Source: Streptomyces anulatus (lineage in GTDB: Bacteria; Actinomycetota; Actinomycetes; Streptomycetales; Streptomycetaceae). From it: 64,000 nt of DNA. Position 1 is the stretch's first letter. Every line of letters starts with the position of its first letter. Shown one piece after another: positions 36,110-45,208 of the stretch. The stretch is taken from the NCBI RefSeq assembly GCF_000721175.1, contig NZ_JOEZ01000008.1, positions 62,001-126,000 of the forward strand. The letters run 5' to 3'. A program made the position numbers and the translations under genes. The notes under the pieces are model-generated. The model was not told the origin of the DNA, searched no databases, and saw nothing but the letters and a program-made list of their open reading frames with translations.

Positions 36110-36531
36110 TCAGCCGCCGCACTGGGTGAGCATGGCCTTCTTGTCGGCCTCCGTGACCGGGAGTTCGTACTTCAACGAGACCTGGGCGAACCGCACCGCG
36201 TAGGAGCAGCGGACCGGCTTGTACGGCGGCAGCCAGGAGGCGGGGCCCGAGTCCCTCTTGGCGTTGTTCGCGGGGCCGTCCACCGGGATGAGGTTGAGCG
36301 GGTCGTTGGCGATCTGTTCGCGCTTGGACTCGTTCCAGCGGGCCGCGCCCATCTGCCAGTTGTAGGACAGCGGCATCACATGGTCGATCTGCACCTCGGT
36401 GGCCTGCTGCTTGCGCCAGTCGATGCTCTCGCCGGTGTAGGGGTCCTGGAGGGTCATCGACATGACCACGCAGTCGGATCCCGCCTTGCGCTCGATGTCC
36501 TTGCCGTCCCGGGCGAGCAGGTCGTTGCGGG
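36110..36531 (-). pseudogene. Secreted HNH nuclease gene, C-terminal half (split by transposon)
   Basis: Encodes the DUF1524/GmrSD-C-type HNH domain: TEVQIDHVMPLSYNWQ with the catalytic Asp-His, NLIPVDGPANNAKRDSGPAS, and the ending KKAMLTQCGG. The reading enters from the transposon at the left core repeat with ...TRNDLLARDGKD. Its N-terminal half is at 42919-43288; joined at the core TGCGGG they make one continuous protein of about 260 aa. Confidence 0.85.
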
Positions 36532-36538
36532 TTATCTC
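36526..36538. repeat. Left transposon junction
   Basis: Core TGCGGG (36526-36531) followed by TTATCTC. It mirrors the right end GAGATAA-TGCGGG (42912-42924). A circle joined at one core would read GAGATAA-core-TTATCTC on one strand, a symmetric crossover site. Confidence 0.7.
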
Positions 36539-36560
36539 CATCTCTCTCCCGATCGCGATG

Positions 36561-36628
36561 CACATGAGGCACAGCCGTAACCCACTCCTGTCCCTCACCG
36601 TTATCAGTCATGCCATGAGGCACATGAG
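36561..36628. repeat. Left-end arm-type repeats
   Basis: catgaggcaca occurs at 36561-36571 and 36614-36624. The second copy extends to gaggcacatgag (36617-36628), whose exact reverse complement lies at 42833-42844 near the right end. Confidence 0.6.
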
Positions 36629-36654
36629 AGACGACGGAGACAGGAAGCAGATCC

Positions 36655-37776
36655 ATGACGTTACGCACGGAGAAGGCCGTCTCGCCCAGCAACGGCGAGA
36701 CCACCTGGCTCCTGGTCGACGAGGAGACGTACGCGCCCCACCCCGAAGTCCGTGGGTTCTCCCTGTACCTGCGCGGAGCCGGGCGGTCACCGCAGACACA
36801 GCGCGCGTACATCCCCAGAATCGGCCGCTTCCTCAACTGGTGCGCAGAGCGGGGTACCGACTGGAGGACCGTCCGGCTCGGGGACATGAGTCTGTTCAAG
36901 TTCCACGTCGAGCGAACGCCGACCCAGTACGGGCGGCCTCCGTCCGGCAGGACGGTCAACGCCACGCTCACCGCGGTGTGTGAGTTCCTCCGCTTCTGTG
37001 CAGTCCAGGGACACGTGGCCCACGAAGTCGCCGCGCGTCTCAGCGAGCCGCGCTTCCTCGCCCACGCCCCCGCCGGCTTCGATCCCGGCGAGGGCGGCCA
37101 ACACCTGATGATCAAAGCCCGCGTCCTGAAGGCGCCGGAGATCGAGCGGGCACCGCAGACGCTCACCCGAGCCCAGACGGATCAGATCCTCAGGGCCGCT
37201 CGCACCGCGCGTGACCGGCTACTGCTGACCGTCCTCCTGGAAGCCGGCCTCCGCATCGGCGAAGCCCTCGGACTGCGGCGAGAGGACATGCATCTACTCC
37301 CCGATTCCAGCCATCTCGGCTGCCGGACTGGTGGCGCGCACCTGCACGTCAGGCCTCGGCAGGACAACGTCAACGGGGCACGGGCCAAGGCCGGGCGCCC
37401 TCGCATGGTTCCGCTGACGCCAGAGGTGGTGCATCGCTATCGCGATCACCTCGCCGAGCGTGAACAGGTGGCCGGCTCCGCCGCCTGTGACTACGTCTTC
37501 GTCAATCTCGTCGGCGTGCACGCGGGACGGCCCCTGTCGTACTCCAACGCCAAGCAAGTGGTCGAACGGATCGGGAGACGCTGCGGTCTGACCGCCCGGC
37601 CGCACATGATGCGGCATACGGCCGCCACCCGCTGGATTCGCAACGGGGTCGCTCCGGACGTCGTGCAGACACTCCTGGGCCATGCCTCGTCGGCGAGCAC
37701 AGCCGTGTACGTGCACGCCCAGGACGAGGATCTCCGCGCGGCCGTCGACAGCCTCGCTTCGGAGCTGCTGCGATGA
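36655..37776 (+). CDS. tnpA: Tn554 TnpA-like tyrosine recombinase
   Basis: 373 aa. The N-terminal core-binding domain includes [18 protein letters not shown], and the catalytic domain has Arg I in [14 protein letters not shown]. The box II RxxH region is [12 protein letters not shown], and the histidine and tyrosine are in [15 protein letters not shown]. All catalytic positions are present. ATG 36655 follows CAGGAAG. It is the first of three coupled genes; in Tn554, TnpA and TnpB act together for site- and orientation-specific integration. Confidence 0.9.
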   Translation: MTLRTEKAVSPSNGETTWLLVDEETYAPHPEVRGFSLYLRGAGRSPQTQRAYIPRIGRFLNWCAERGTDWRTVRLGDMSLFKFHVERTPTQYGRPPSGRTVNATLTAVCEFLRFCAVQGHVAHEVAARLSEPRFLAHAPAGFDPGEGGQHLMIKARVLKAPEIERAPQTLTRAQTDQILRAARTARDRLLLTVLLEAGLRIGEALGLRREDMHLLPDSSHLGCRTGGAHLHVRPRQDNVNGARAKAGRPRMVPLTPEVVHRYRDHLAEREQVAGSAACDYVFVNLVGVHAGRPLSYSNAKQVVERIGRRCGLTARPHMMRHTAATRWIRNGVAPDVVQTLLGHASSASTAVYVHAQDEDLRAAVDSLASELLR

Positions 37777-39971
37777 CCATCGCACCTCTCCGCTCAGCTG
37801 TCGTTGCCTCCGGCTCCGTCGAATGGCCGTCATGGCTCGCGGCGCGCCTCCCGTCGGCCTGGCGGACAGATGAGTGGGACCCCGTGCAGGCACTGTTCAC
37901 TGCCGATCCTGGTAATCCGACGACCAGCGTGTTCGTCTGCTCCGTGGCCTCCTGCACCACCCATGTGGCGAGCCATGGCTCCCGCTGCGACGCCTGCCGG
38001 AAAGCCCGATACCTCCTGGGGAACCCTGCGGACTTCGACACCACGCACACCCCAGATCCGTCTCGCCGCAGGCCCAACGCCTCCGCGAACGGGGCGATGC
38101 CCGGCGTCTCCCAGTTCTCGCTCGCGGGTATGAGCCCCGCGGTCCGCCAGGAGCTCTTGTATGGACTACAGCAGCGCGACGACGCCGGAATCAGCCTGGT
38201 CCCCCAGCGGGTACGCCGCATCGTGGCCGGCCTCCCCGCCGGACTCGGCTCGCTCCTCGACCTGGACGGCTCCTTCTCCTCCGGGCTTCCGGCTGCGGCC
38301 TCCGGCGTCCTGAACGGTGTTCTCCAGCACGTCCGACGCGCACGCATCGAGTTCGAGGGCACCGATCCGACCTCGGGCGACGTATGGGAGTGCGCTCTCA
38401 TCGGGCTGACGGCAGGGCGCGGTCGCAAGTACACCGCTGTCCACGGCGACATCGACTTCCGTCCGGTACGGCAGCGTTGGCTGCGGGAGCTGGTCAAGGA
38501 GTACGGCCGCACGGCACGCCCCAACGTCATGGACCTAAGGCAGACCGTCTACGCGGCGACCATCGCGTCCTCCGCGCTGGCAGGCCGCCCCCACGGGGAT
38601 GAGCCCGGGCTCCTCGCCATGGCTGACATGAACGCCGTGGTGGACATGTTCCGCATCACCAAGCGTCCCGAGGACGGTCACGACTACTCCACCAGCCACC
38701 GTAGAGCCCTGCTCCGGCACTGGCGCGCGTTCCTGGACTACGCCCGTCAGGCCGGGATGATGGATCACGTGCCCGGCGGGTTCGCGCTCAACCCCCGCTT
38801 CCACAGCATCGCCGCCGTGGAGGTGACCGAGGACGATCTCGGCCGTGCGATCCCCGAGCATGTCATCGCCCAGCTCGACGCGCACCTCGATCTGCTGGGC
38901 ACCTCGACGGGGTACGCGAGCGGCGGCTGGGCGGCTGCCGACTTCGCGCGGATGTACCAGGTGGTCTACGCGGTCCTCCGGGACACCGGCCGGCGTCCGG
39001 GCGAGGTCACCAGCCTGCGCCGCGACTGCCTGGAGCGGGTCGACGGCAAACCGACGCTGATCTACGACAACCACAAACGGCGACGCCACGGCCGTCGGCT
39101 GCCGATCTCGGAGAGCGCCGCCCAGCTGATCGAAACCTGGCAGAGGGAGCTCGAAGCGCTACCGGCCGTACCGGCCTGCGCCCAGTGGCTGTTTCCCTCG
39201 CCCGGACAGCGCAACCGTCCGCGCCGCGGGCATCTGAACACTTCGCACTTCTGCAACCGGATCTTCCGGAACTGGATCGACGAACTTATCCCAGACCTTG
39301 TGGACGACCGGCTCGACGAGGACGGCGCCCCGCTCGCTTACGACCGGACCCAGGTCGTCCCGTACGGCTTCCGCCACGCTTACGCCCAGCGCCATGCGGA
39401 CGCGGGCACTCGCCCCGACGTCCTGCGGGAGCTCATGGACCACCGTTCACTGGACGTGACCATGGGGTACTACAAAGTCTCCCTCAGCAGAAAGCAGGAG
39501 GCCGTGCGCACGGTCGCGGCACTCGCCGTGGACCGGCACGGAGCAGCCTGCGGATTCGGCGATCCCCTCGCCTACGAGGTGGAAAGCGTCGGTGTTCCCT
39601 ACGGCGGCTGCACCGAGCCGAGCAACGTCAAGGCCGGCGGCGGGCACTGCCGCATCCGGTTCCAGTGCGCCGGATGCGACTTCTACCGCCCCGATCCCTC
39701 CTACCTCCCCGCCCTGGAACAGCAGGTCGCGGACCTGCGAGCCGACAAGGAAGCCGCCCTCGCGATGGAGGCCGCCGACTGGGTCGTACGCAATCTCGAT
39801 GACCAGATCCGCGCATACTCGAAGTCGGCCGACGAGATGCGGCGGAAGCTCGACGCCCTGCCCGCCGAGGAGCGGGCCGCCGTCGAATCCGCCTCACGCG
39901 AGCTGCGCAAGGCACGTTCGGCAGCAGCCTTCATCCCTCTGCAGGCGCTCACGACACGGAGCTCGGAATGA
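37773..39971 (+). CDS. tnpB: Tn554 TnpB-like large tyrosine recombinase
   Basis: 732 aa, longer than TnpA. The N-terminal 300 residues include a Cys cluster ([20 protein letters not shown]). The catalytic domain has Arg in [22 protein letters not shown] (box II, YGFRH) and [16 protein letters not shown] with the tyrosine. A C-terminal Cys region follows ([19 protein letters not shown]), likely a zinc site. A coiled coil ([19 protein letters not shown]) follows. ATG 37773 overlaps tnpA by 4 bp. Confidence 0.9.
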   Translation: MTIAPLRSAVVASGSVEWPSWLAARLPSAWRTDEWDPVQALFTADPGNPTTSVFVCSVASCTTHVASHGSRCDACRKARYLLGNPADFDTTHTPDPSRRRPNASANGAMPGVSQFSLAGMSPAVRQELLYGLQQRDDAGISLVPQRVRRIVAGLPAGLGSLLDLDGSFSSGLPAAASGVLNGVLQHVRRARIEFEGTDPTSGDVWECALIGLTAGRGRKYTAVHGDIDFRPVRQRWLRELVKEYGRTARPNVMDLRQTVYAATIASSALAGRPHGDEPGLLAMADMNAVVDMFRITKRPEDGHDYSTSHRRALLRHWRAFLDYARQAGMMDHVPGGFALNPRFHSIAAVEVTEDDLGRAIPEHVIAQLDAHLDLLGTSTGYASGGWAAADFARMYQVVYAVLRDTGRRPGEVTSLRRDCLERVDGKPTLIYDNHKRRRHGRRLPISESAAQLIETWQRELEALPAVPACAQWLFPSPGQRNRPRRGHLNTSHFCNRIFRNWIDELIPDLVDDRLDEDGAPLAYDRTQVVPYGFRHAYAQRHADAGTRPDVLRELMDHRSLDVTMGYYKVSLSRKQEAVRTVAALAVDRHGAACGFGDPLAYEVESVGVPYGGCTEPSNVKAGGGHCRIRFQCAGCDFYRPDPSYLPALEQQVADLRADKEAALAMEAADWVVRNLDDQIRAYSKSADEMRRKLDALPAEERAAVESASRELRKARSAAAFIPLQALTTRSSE

Positions 39972-40567
39972 AGATTCCTGCTGCTTCCGGCGGCAACGAC
40001 CGGAGCGCCCGGGTCGAGCGGCTGCGCGTCAGCCGCGCCAAGGACAGCGAAGACAAGACGAGGCGTGCACTCGACGCCGTGGATGCCCTTCTCCGCTCAG
40101 GGCGACGGATCACCGTCGCCCAAGTGGCACGGGATGCCTCGGTGTCCACGTGGTTCGTCTACAACCAGCCTCAGGTGCACCAGGCCGTTCAGGACGGCAT
40201 CTCCGCCCAGCGGACGCGAGGTCGCCAGAACTCCCACACTCCAGAAACGTCCCAGGTGTCTCCGGCCGGGTTGCGAACGGACCTTGCACTGGCCCGCGAA
40301 GAGATCAAGGACCTCAAGAAGGAGCGCGATCGGCTCCGTAACCGGGTCAGGCTCTCTCTCGGCGCCGAGTTGGAGGGCGTGAACCAGCACGAGCTGATCG
40401 ATCGGGTACAGCAGATCGAGCAGCGGAATACCGCGCTGGAGCAAGCGCTGTCAGAGGCCAGAGATCGGATCGCCACCCTGGAGGGCCAACTGCGTGAGGC
40501 GGAGGACGACCTCACCGCCGCGCGAGCCAGTCTGCGCCGTGCCATGCGGGCTGTTCCGTCCCCGTAG
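39968..40567 (+). CDS. tnpC: Tn554 TnpC-like accessory protein (DUF6262-type)
   Basis: 199 aa. A winged-helix-like N-terminal part (RITVAQVARDASVSTWFVYN) is followed by a long coiled coil (LALAREEIKDLKKERDRLRN, ALEQALSEARDRIATLEGQL). In Tn554, TnpC influences orientation and frequency of insertion without being essential. ATG 39968 overlaps tnpB by 4 bp. Confidence 0.85.
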   Translation: MKIPAASGGNDRSARVERLRVSRAKDSEDKTRRALDAVDALLRSGRRITVAQVARDASVSTWFVYNQPQVHQAVQDGISAQRTRGRQNSHTPETSQVSPAGLRTDLALAREEIKDLKKERDRLRNRVRLSLGAELEGVNQHELIDRVQQIEQRNTALEQALSEARDRIATLEGQLREAEDDLTAARASLRRAMRAVPSP

Positions 40568-40637
40568 CTCGCGTTCCACCACCACCTGCGGCTGTCCGGC
40601 TTGGGTGTTGTCTGCCGGGCAGCCGTGAGAGGCGGAA

Positions 40638-41993
40638 TCAGAATGGGGGATCACTGAAGAACGAGCCGGTCCGGACAGGGGAGACCAGCTCGGAATCACG
40701 CTGCTGAAGGAGTGCGACGGCATCGCTGACGCGCCCCAGGTCGATGAGGTGGCCGGCAAGTTCGTTGCTGTTCTTGGGGGCGTGCCGTTCGAGAACGGCA
40801 ACAGCGTCCTCGGGGCGTCCGGCGCCGACAAGCAGCTCGGCGATGTGCGGCGCCGCGTACGAGGTGGATCCCTCAGGGTGGAAGCAGGCCTGTGCGACCG
40901 CTGCATCAACGCCGTCGCGAGCGGCGATGAGTGGCGGCAAACGTATCCAGTACAGGTCCCAGTCCTCCTCGCCCCCGCGGGCGGCTGCGAGGGCGTCAAG
41001 GTGCGCCAGGCCGTCCTCGGGGCGGCCCTGTGCGAGGCACAGGTTGGACCACGTATGCAGGATCCAGTCGTCCCCGTTGTGGGCCTCGGCCAGGACTCGC
41101 ATCAGATCGACCGCTTCGCCCCCTCGGCCATGCCGTGCCAGGAGCTCCGCCAGTCGCACCATGCCGTGGCGCCGGAAGTCCTGCGAGCCGCCCGACTGCC
41201 TGTACACGGCGATCGCGCCTTCCAAGTCACCGCGCTCCTCCAGTGCCTCAGCCAGACGCTGCGCGGCGTGACCGAGACGATCGGTCACCGCGTACGCGCG
41301 CAGTTCCTCGATCCGACCGTGTCTCGCCAGCAGGTCGGCCAGCTGATCCCGGTTGTTGACCGAGGTGATGTACCGGGTGCGCAGCAGGGCGATCGCTTCG
41401 TCGACGCGGCCCTGGCGCTCACGGATCGTGGCAAGAAGCCCGATGGCGTCGTCGGGGTCGAGACCGTGGCAGCACCATGGGTTGTCACAGCGGTGCTGGT
41501 CCGGGATACGGGCAGCCAGTAGCGCAGCGACGTCTTCGTCCCAGCCTGCTCCCTCGGCGATGTCGACCAGAGCGGCGGCAAGAAGCCGGTCCTCAATTCC
41601 TGCGCTCAGCCGAGTAACTGCCTCGTCCGTACGACCGTGCCGCGCCAGCAGACGCGCGAAATACTCCAACGGGGGCCCTCCCGTGCTCGCGTACGGCAGG
41701 GCCAGCGCAATCGCTTCCTCTGACCGCCCCCAGCTCTCCAGCAGCTCCGCCTGGGTCCATGCTGCCGACCACCAGCCAGTGGCAACGTACGGAGAAAGCA
41801 CCTCCAGCGCCTCGGCTTGCCGACCCCGGTCACTGAGCAGCTGCGCCCAGGCCCGCGCGCAGAACCACTCCCCGCGACGGGCTTGGGCCTCCACCTCTTC
41901 ACTGTGGCCGATCTCAAGAAGCCGGGAGACCAGGAGTGGAGGAATGCACCCGGACAAGGTCCGGGCCTGACGGTCGAGATCGGCAGCGTCCAT
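40638..41993 (-). CDS. Tetratricopeptide-type helical repeat protein (transposon cargo)
   Basis: 451 aa built of repeated roughly 34-residue units with the recurring LARHGRxxEA pattern (FARLLARHGRTDEAVTRL, LADLLARHGRIEELRAYA, LAELLARHGRGGEAVDLM, LLVGAGRPEDAVAVLERH). A conserved CDNPWCCHG insert lies near residue 168. No catalytic domain is visible; related stand-alone TPR proteins are common in Streptomyces accessory DNA. ATG 41993 is chosen (AAGGTG upstream) rather than the frame opening at 42056. It lies convergent to tnpC and 74 bp downstream of the HNH gene. Confidence 0.75.
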   Translation of the reverse strand: MDAADLDRQARTLSGCIPPLLVSRLLEIGHSEEVEAQARRGEWFCARAWAQLLSDRGRQAEALEVLSPYVATGWWSAAWTQAELLESWGRSEEAIALALPYASTGGPPLEYFARLLARHGRTDEAVTRLSAGIEDRLLAAALVDIAEGAGWDEDVAALLAARIPDQHRCDNPWCCHGLDPDDAIGLLATIRERQGRVDEAIALLRTRYITSVNNRDQLADLLARHGRIEELRAYAVTDRLGHAAQRLAEALEERGDLEGAIAVYRQSGGSQDFRRHGMVRLAELLARHGRGGEAVDLMRVLAEAHNGDDWILHTWSNLCLAQGRPEDGLAHLDALAAARGGEEDWDLYWIRLPPLIAARDGVDAAVAQACFHPEGSTSYAAPHIAELLVGAGRPEDAVAVLERHAPKNSNELAGHLIDLGRVSDAVALLQQRDSELVSPVRTGSFFSDPPF

Positions 41994-42066
41994 AACAGCG
42001 CACCTTAGCCACCATGTCCGAGACAGAACCCTCAACGCCGAGGCCCGGATAGCCATGGGGATGCTG

Positions 42067-42837
42067 TCAGCCCTGGCATTGCTTCAACATCGTCGTCCTG
42101 TCCGCCGCCGTCACCGCGAGGTCGTACTTGAAGGCCACCTGTGCGAACCGCACTGCGTACGAGCACCGGATCGACTTGTTCGGCGGCAGCCAGGACGCCG
42201 GGCCCGAGTCCCGCTTGGCGGAGTTCGCGGGACCCGAGACCGGCAGAAGATTCAGCACGTCGTTGGCCAGTTGCTGCCGCTTCTCCTTGCTCCAACGCGA
42301 GGCGCCCATCTGCCAGGCGTACGACAACGGCACCACGTGGTCTATCTGTACCTCGGTGGCCTTGGCCTTCTTCCAGGCGATGGCCTTGCCGGTGTACGGG
42401 TCGTACAGGTTCATCGACACGACCACGCAGTCGGAACCCCTACGAAACTCGATGTCCTGTCCATGAAGTTCCAGCAAGTCGTTCCGGGTGTCACAACCGT
42501 TCCTCGCCAGCGGCACCCCATCCGCCGTGTCCATCCACGCATAGCCGAACTTGTCGCGTTCGTAGCCCGTCTTCGGCCCACGCCCCTTGACTGTGAGCTT
42601 GTCGACGAGCTTGCGCGCGTTCGCCTTGTCCGCCTCCGACGCGAGCGCGCCGAGCCCCGGCTTCGTTCCGTCCGGATTCGTCAGCGGGCTCGCCGCCCGC
42701 CCGGCAGCGGCGTCCGGTCCGGATCCCGCGGAGCTTCCGCCCGGCTCCAGGCCATCACAGCCTGCGACGAGCGTGACGGCAACGGTGGCCGTAAGGACGA
42801 CCCTCTTCCCGCGCGTACACAGCGGCCTGTGACTCAT
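42067..42837 (-). CDS. Secreted HNH nuclease lipoprotein carried by the transposon
   Basis: 256-aa lipoprotein: signal TATVAVTLVAGC (lipobox VAGC). A conserved N-terminal region (SPLTNPDGTKPGLGAL, GRGPKTGYERDKFGYAW) is followed by the HNH domain TEVQIDHVVPLSYAWQMGAS and NSAKRDSGPASWLPP (DUF1524/GmrSD-C family), ending LKQCQG. Intact throughout. It is clearly homologous to the host gene split by this transposon, but its DNA at the equivalent of the target core reads TCCGGG instead of TGCGGG, keeping the Arg codon. It probably acts outside the cell on DNA. ATG 42837 lies in the right-end inverted repeat, with GAGAGG upstream. Confidence 0.88.
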   Translation of the reverse strand: MSHRPLCTRGKRVVLTATVAVTLVAGCDGLEPGGSSAGSGPDAAAGRAASPLTNPDGTKPGLGALASEADKANARKLVDKLTVKGRGPKTGYERDKFGYAWMDTADGVPLARNGCDTRNDLLELHGQDIEFRRGSDCVVVSMNLYDPYTGKAIAWKKAKATEVQIDHVVPLSYAWQMGASRWSKEKRQQLANDVLNLLPVSGPANSAKRDSGPASWLPPNKSIRCSYAVRFAQVAFKYDLAVTAADRTTMLKQCQG

Positions 42838-42844
42838 GTGCCTC
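42833..42844. repeat. Right-end inverted repeat of the transposon
   Basis: ctcatgtgcctc is the exact reverse complement of gaggcacatgag at 36617-36628. It overlaps the start codon of the HNH gene. Confidence 0.6.
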
Positions 42845-42911
42845 TCACTACGCACAGCCGACCACACCCTGCATACGCTGCGAGAACGGATCCATCACGG
42901 CGCGAAGCATA

Positions 42912-42924
42912 GAGATAATGCGGG
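42912..42924. repeat. Right transposon junction
   Basis: GAGATAA followed by the core TGCGGG (42919-42924) and then host sequence of the split HNH gene (GTGTCGCAGCC). Confidence 0.7.
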
Positions 42925-43288
42925 TGTCGCAGCCGTTGCGGGCGAGCGGGATGCCGTCGATGCCGTCCTTCCAGGCGTAGCCGAACTTCTTCCGCTCGTA
43001 ACCCGTCTTCGGGCCGCGCCCCTTGGTGGCGACCTTCTCGATGACCTTCCGGGCGGCGGCCCGGTCCGCGTCGGTGGTGAGGGGGGCCAGGCCCGGCTTC
43101 GTACCGTCCGGGTTGTCCAGCGGGCTCACGCCGAAGCCCTCGGCGGACTGCGCGCCGCCGTTGGTCCCGCCGCTCGTGCCGCCGCCGTCGGCCGCGAGGT
43201 CGTCGGGGTTGCAGCCGCCCGCCAGGGCGATCGCGACGAGGGCGCCGAGGGCGGGCAGGGCCGCTCGGGAGGTACGGGGAGCTATCAC
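42919..43288 (-). pseudogene. Secreted HNH nuclease gene, N-terminal half (split by transposon)
   Basis: GTG 43288 encodes a lipoprotein signal (ALGALVAIALAGGC), a Gly/Ser/Thr linker and the conserved region KGRGPKTGYERKKFGYAWKD ... LARNGCDTR, ending at the transposon core. The frame runs on for 23 transposon-encoded residues to a stop at 42848. The nuclease domain is at 36110-36531, so the host gene is inactive. Confidence 0.85.
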
Positions 43289-43400
43289 GTGAAGCCGTCC
43301 TGACGGGGGGAAGACCGAACACCGAGGATCCTATGGGCGTCTTCCCCGCCAGGAGCCCTTCCATGACTGCGCTTCAGCACTCAGCGCTCCCCGATGCGGG

Positions 43401-44300
43401 TCACACCTTCCCGATGCCGAGGGTGTTCTCCGCGGGCAGCATCCCCGAGCCGATGACCTCCAGCCAGGGCTCCCCCAGCAGTTCCGCCAGCCGCTCGCGC
43501 CCCGGCTCCCCCAGCGCCCGCCACGGCGCGGCGGCCTCCTCGTCGGTGCGCAGCTCCACCTTCGCGCGCAGCTCGCGCCCCGCGTCCGTGGCCGTACCGT
43601 CCGCCGCCAGCAGCCCGCGCTCCTGGAGGCGCTGCCGGGCCGCGCCCCACTCCTCCGTGCGCCACCCCCGGCTTGCGAACACCTCGGGGCGGGCCGCGCC
43701 GACCGCCGCGAAGGAGACCAGCGACTCGACCGGGTCGAGGCCGGCCTCGGTCAGGGCGGCGACGTGCCCGTCGCCCCGGTGTTCACGCAGAACGGTCGCC
43801 GCTTGCCAGAGCGCCAGGTGCGGGGTCTCGGGCCAGGGCAGCGCGGAGTTGGCGGGGCCCATGCCGTCGGACACCTGACCGCCCGGGGCCGCCCCCGCGC
43901 CCTGAGGGCCCCGGGCCGCCTCCGCCGCACGGCGGGCCAGTGCGGCGGCCTCCGCGAACTCCGGTCCCTCCACCCGGTCCCCGAACAGCGCCCGGTAGGC
44001 CCGGTCGACCGCCCGCAGCCGGGCCGCGAGCACGGCCTCGGGTCGGGCGGTCGCCCAGACGGCCGGAACGTGTCGGTCCACCATCGCCGGAGCGAAGCTG
44101 TGGAACGTCCGGACCACCTCCGCCGCTCCCACCGCCCCCAGCGGAGCCGCGCGCCAGGCGAAGTAACTCGACCAGCGCTCCTCGGTGTCGTACCCGAGCA
44201 CGGCGGCCTCTTCGAAGGCTCCGGGGGCGTAGTACAGAACGGCGTGCAGGGGCTCCAGGAGGTGCCACATCTGCCTTACTCGGGCCGGTTCTCCGGTCAT
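43401..44300 (-). CDS. SCO6745-family protein
   Basis: 299 aa. It begins with the family pattern RVRQMWHLLEPLHAVLYYAPGA and LGYDTEERWSSYFAWRAAPLG. The C-terminal half has a winged-helix-like segment (EEWGAARQRLQERGLLAADG). Family knowledge is limited to its naming after an S. coelicolor protein. ATG 44300 has GGAG upstream. It diverges from a TetR gene through a shared operator region, so it is probably that repressor's target. Confidence 0.8.
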   Translation of the reverse strand: MTGEPARVRQMWHLLEPLHAVLYYAPGAFEEAAVLGYDTEERWSSYFAWRAAPLGAVGAAEVVRTFHSFAPAMVDRHVPAVWATARPEAVLAARLRAVDRAYRALFGDRVEGPEFAEAAALARRAAEAARGPQGAGAAPGGQVSDGMGPANSALPWPETPHLALWQAATVLREHRGDGHVAALTEAGLDPVESLVSFAAVGAARPEVFASRGWRTEEWGAARQRLQERGLLAADGTATDAGRELRAKVELRTDEEAAAPWRALGEPGRERLAELLGEPWLEVIGSGMLPAENTLGIGKV

Positions 44301-44340
44301 GATCTCCGCCTCTCCCGGGCTTCCCGGACGGGAATCGCAC

Positions 44341-44418
44341 ATCTAGTCAATGCCTAGATTGGATCTCCAGCATGCGCGCCCCGCCCAAACTTGTCAATGA
44401 CTAGATACCGGGTAGGGT
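44341..44418. promoter_or_regulatory. Divergent TetR promoter/operators
   Basis: Site 1: ATCTAG-TCAATGC-CTAGAT (44341-44359). Site 2: TTGTCAATGACTAGAT (44391-44406). Both contain GTCAATG. Site 2 overlaps a -35 (TTGTCA, 44391-44396) with a 16-bp spacer to -10 TAGGGT (44413-44418), which lies only 6 bp before ATG 44425, predicting a leaderless, autorepressed tetR mRNA. Confidence 0.6.
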
Positions 44419-44424
44419 TTCCCC

Positions 44425-45012
44425 ATGAGCAGCGAGCGCGAACGCACCTACCACCACGGCGACCTGCGGCGCGCCGTCCTGACCGCCGCCCTCGACGTCA
44501 TCGCCGCCGAAGGCCCCGCCGCCCTGAGCCTGCGCGACCTGGCCCGCCGGGCGGGCGTCTCGCACGCCGCGCCCGCGCACCACTTCAAGGACCGCACGGG
44601 CCTGCTGACCGCCGTGGCCGCCGAGGGGTACGCGCTGTTCGCCGACGCGCTGACCGGGGCACCGGACCTCCGGGAGCGGGGCGTGGCGTACGTACGGTTC
44701 GCGGCGACGCACCCCGCGCACTTCCAGGTGATGTTCCAGCCGGACCTCTACCGGACCGACGACCCGGACCTGCTCGCCGCCCGCGCCAGGGCGACCGACG
44801 CGCTGCGCGCGGGCGTGGCGGACCTCCCGCCGGACGGACGGGGCGAGGACGACCGCCTCGCGGGGGTGGCCGCCTGGTCCCTGGCCCACGGCTTCGCGAC
44901 GCTGCTGCTCAGCGGCAACCTGTCGGACGCGATGGAGGGCCGGGATCCGGAGGAGGCGTTCCGGTCCCTCACCGCGTTGATCTTCACTCCGGAGGACGGC
45001 CGCGACGGCTGA
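44425..45012 (+). CDS. TetR/AcrR-family repressor
   Basis: 195 aa. The N-terminal HTH is AALDVIAAEGPAALSLRDLARRAGVSHAAPAHHFKDRTGLLTAV (residues 21-64). The C-terminal ligand-binding part has FAATHPAHFQVMFQPDLY, similar to the TetR_C_33/WHG type. ATG 44425 starts the conserved TYHHGDLRRAVL block; no leader is needed. It likely represses the divergent SCO6745-type gene. Confidence 0.9.
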   Translation: MSSERERTYHHGDLRRAVLTAALDVIAAEGPAALSLRDLARRAGVSHAAPAHHFKDRTGLLTAVAAEGYALFADALTGAPDLRERGVAYVRFAATHPAHFQVMFQPDLYRTDDPDLLAARARATDALRAGVADLPPDGRGEDDRLAGVAAWSLAHGFATLLLSGNLSDAMEGRDPEEAFRSLTALIFTPEDGRDG

Positions 45013-45208
45013 CGGGGGCGCCCCTGGGCTGCCCCACGGGCGTTTCCTGAGCGCCGTACGAGGTCCCGCCCAGGGCCTGGCGGGAGGCGGGGATCGCCTG
45101 ATGCCTCATCGTGATTCGCGGGTGTACAACCCTGTGTTGATGCCGGCTGTCTGTAAGGCGCCGGAGGGATGCGCCTTCGGTGCCTTCCGTACGGAGATCG
45201 GAGATCAG

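Larger units (their letters stand above)
36532..42918. mobile_element. Tn554-type transposon inserted in the HNH nuclease gene
   Basis: About 6.4 kb flanked by a 7-bp direct repeat TGCGGGT (36526-36532 and 42919-42925). Just inside, the ends are inverted: TTATCTC (36532-36538) and GAGATAA (42912-42918). The three recombination genes tnpA-tnpB-tnpC are in ATGA-type overlaps, the organisation of Tn554. Subterminal inverted repeats (36617-36628 and 42833-42844) and a direct repeat (36561-36571, 36614-36624) look like recombinase arm sites. Cargo: a TPR protein and an intact homologue of the interrupted host gene. Confidence 0.85.

Noticed and set aside
36110..36598. A complete short HNH endonuclease starting inside 36532-36598
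   Set aside because: The first residues come from the transposon end, the signal peptide is missing, and the N-terminal half is found at 42919-43288.
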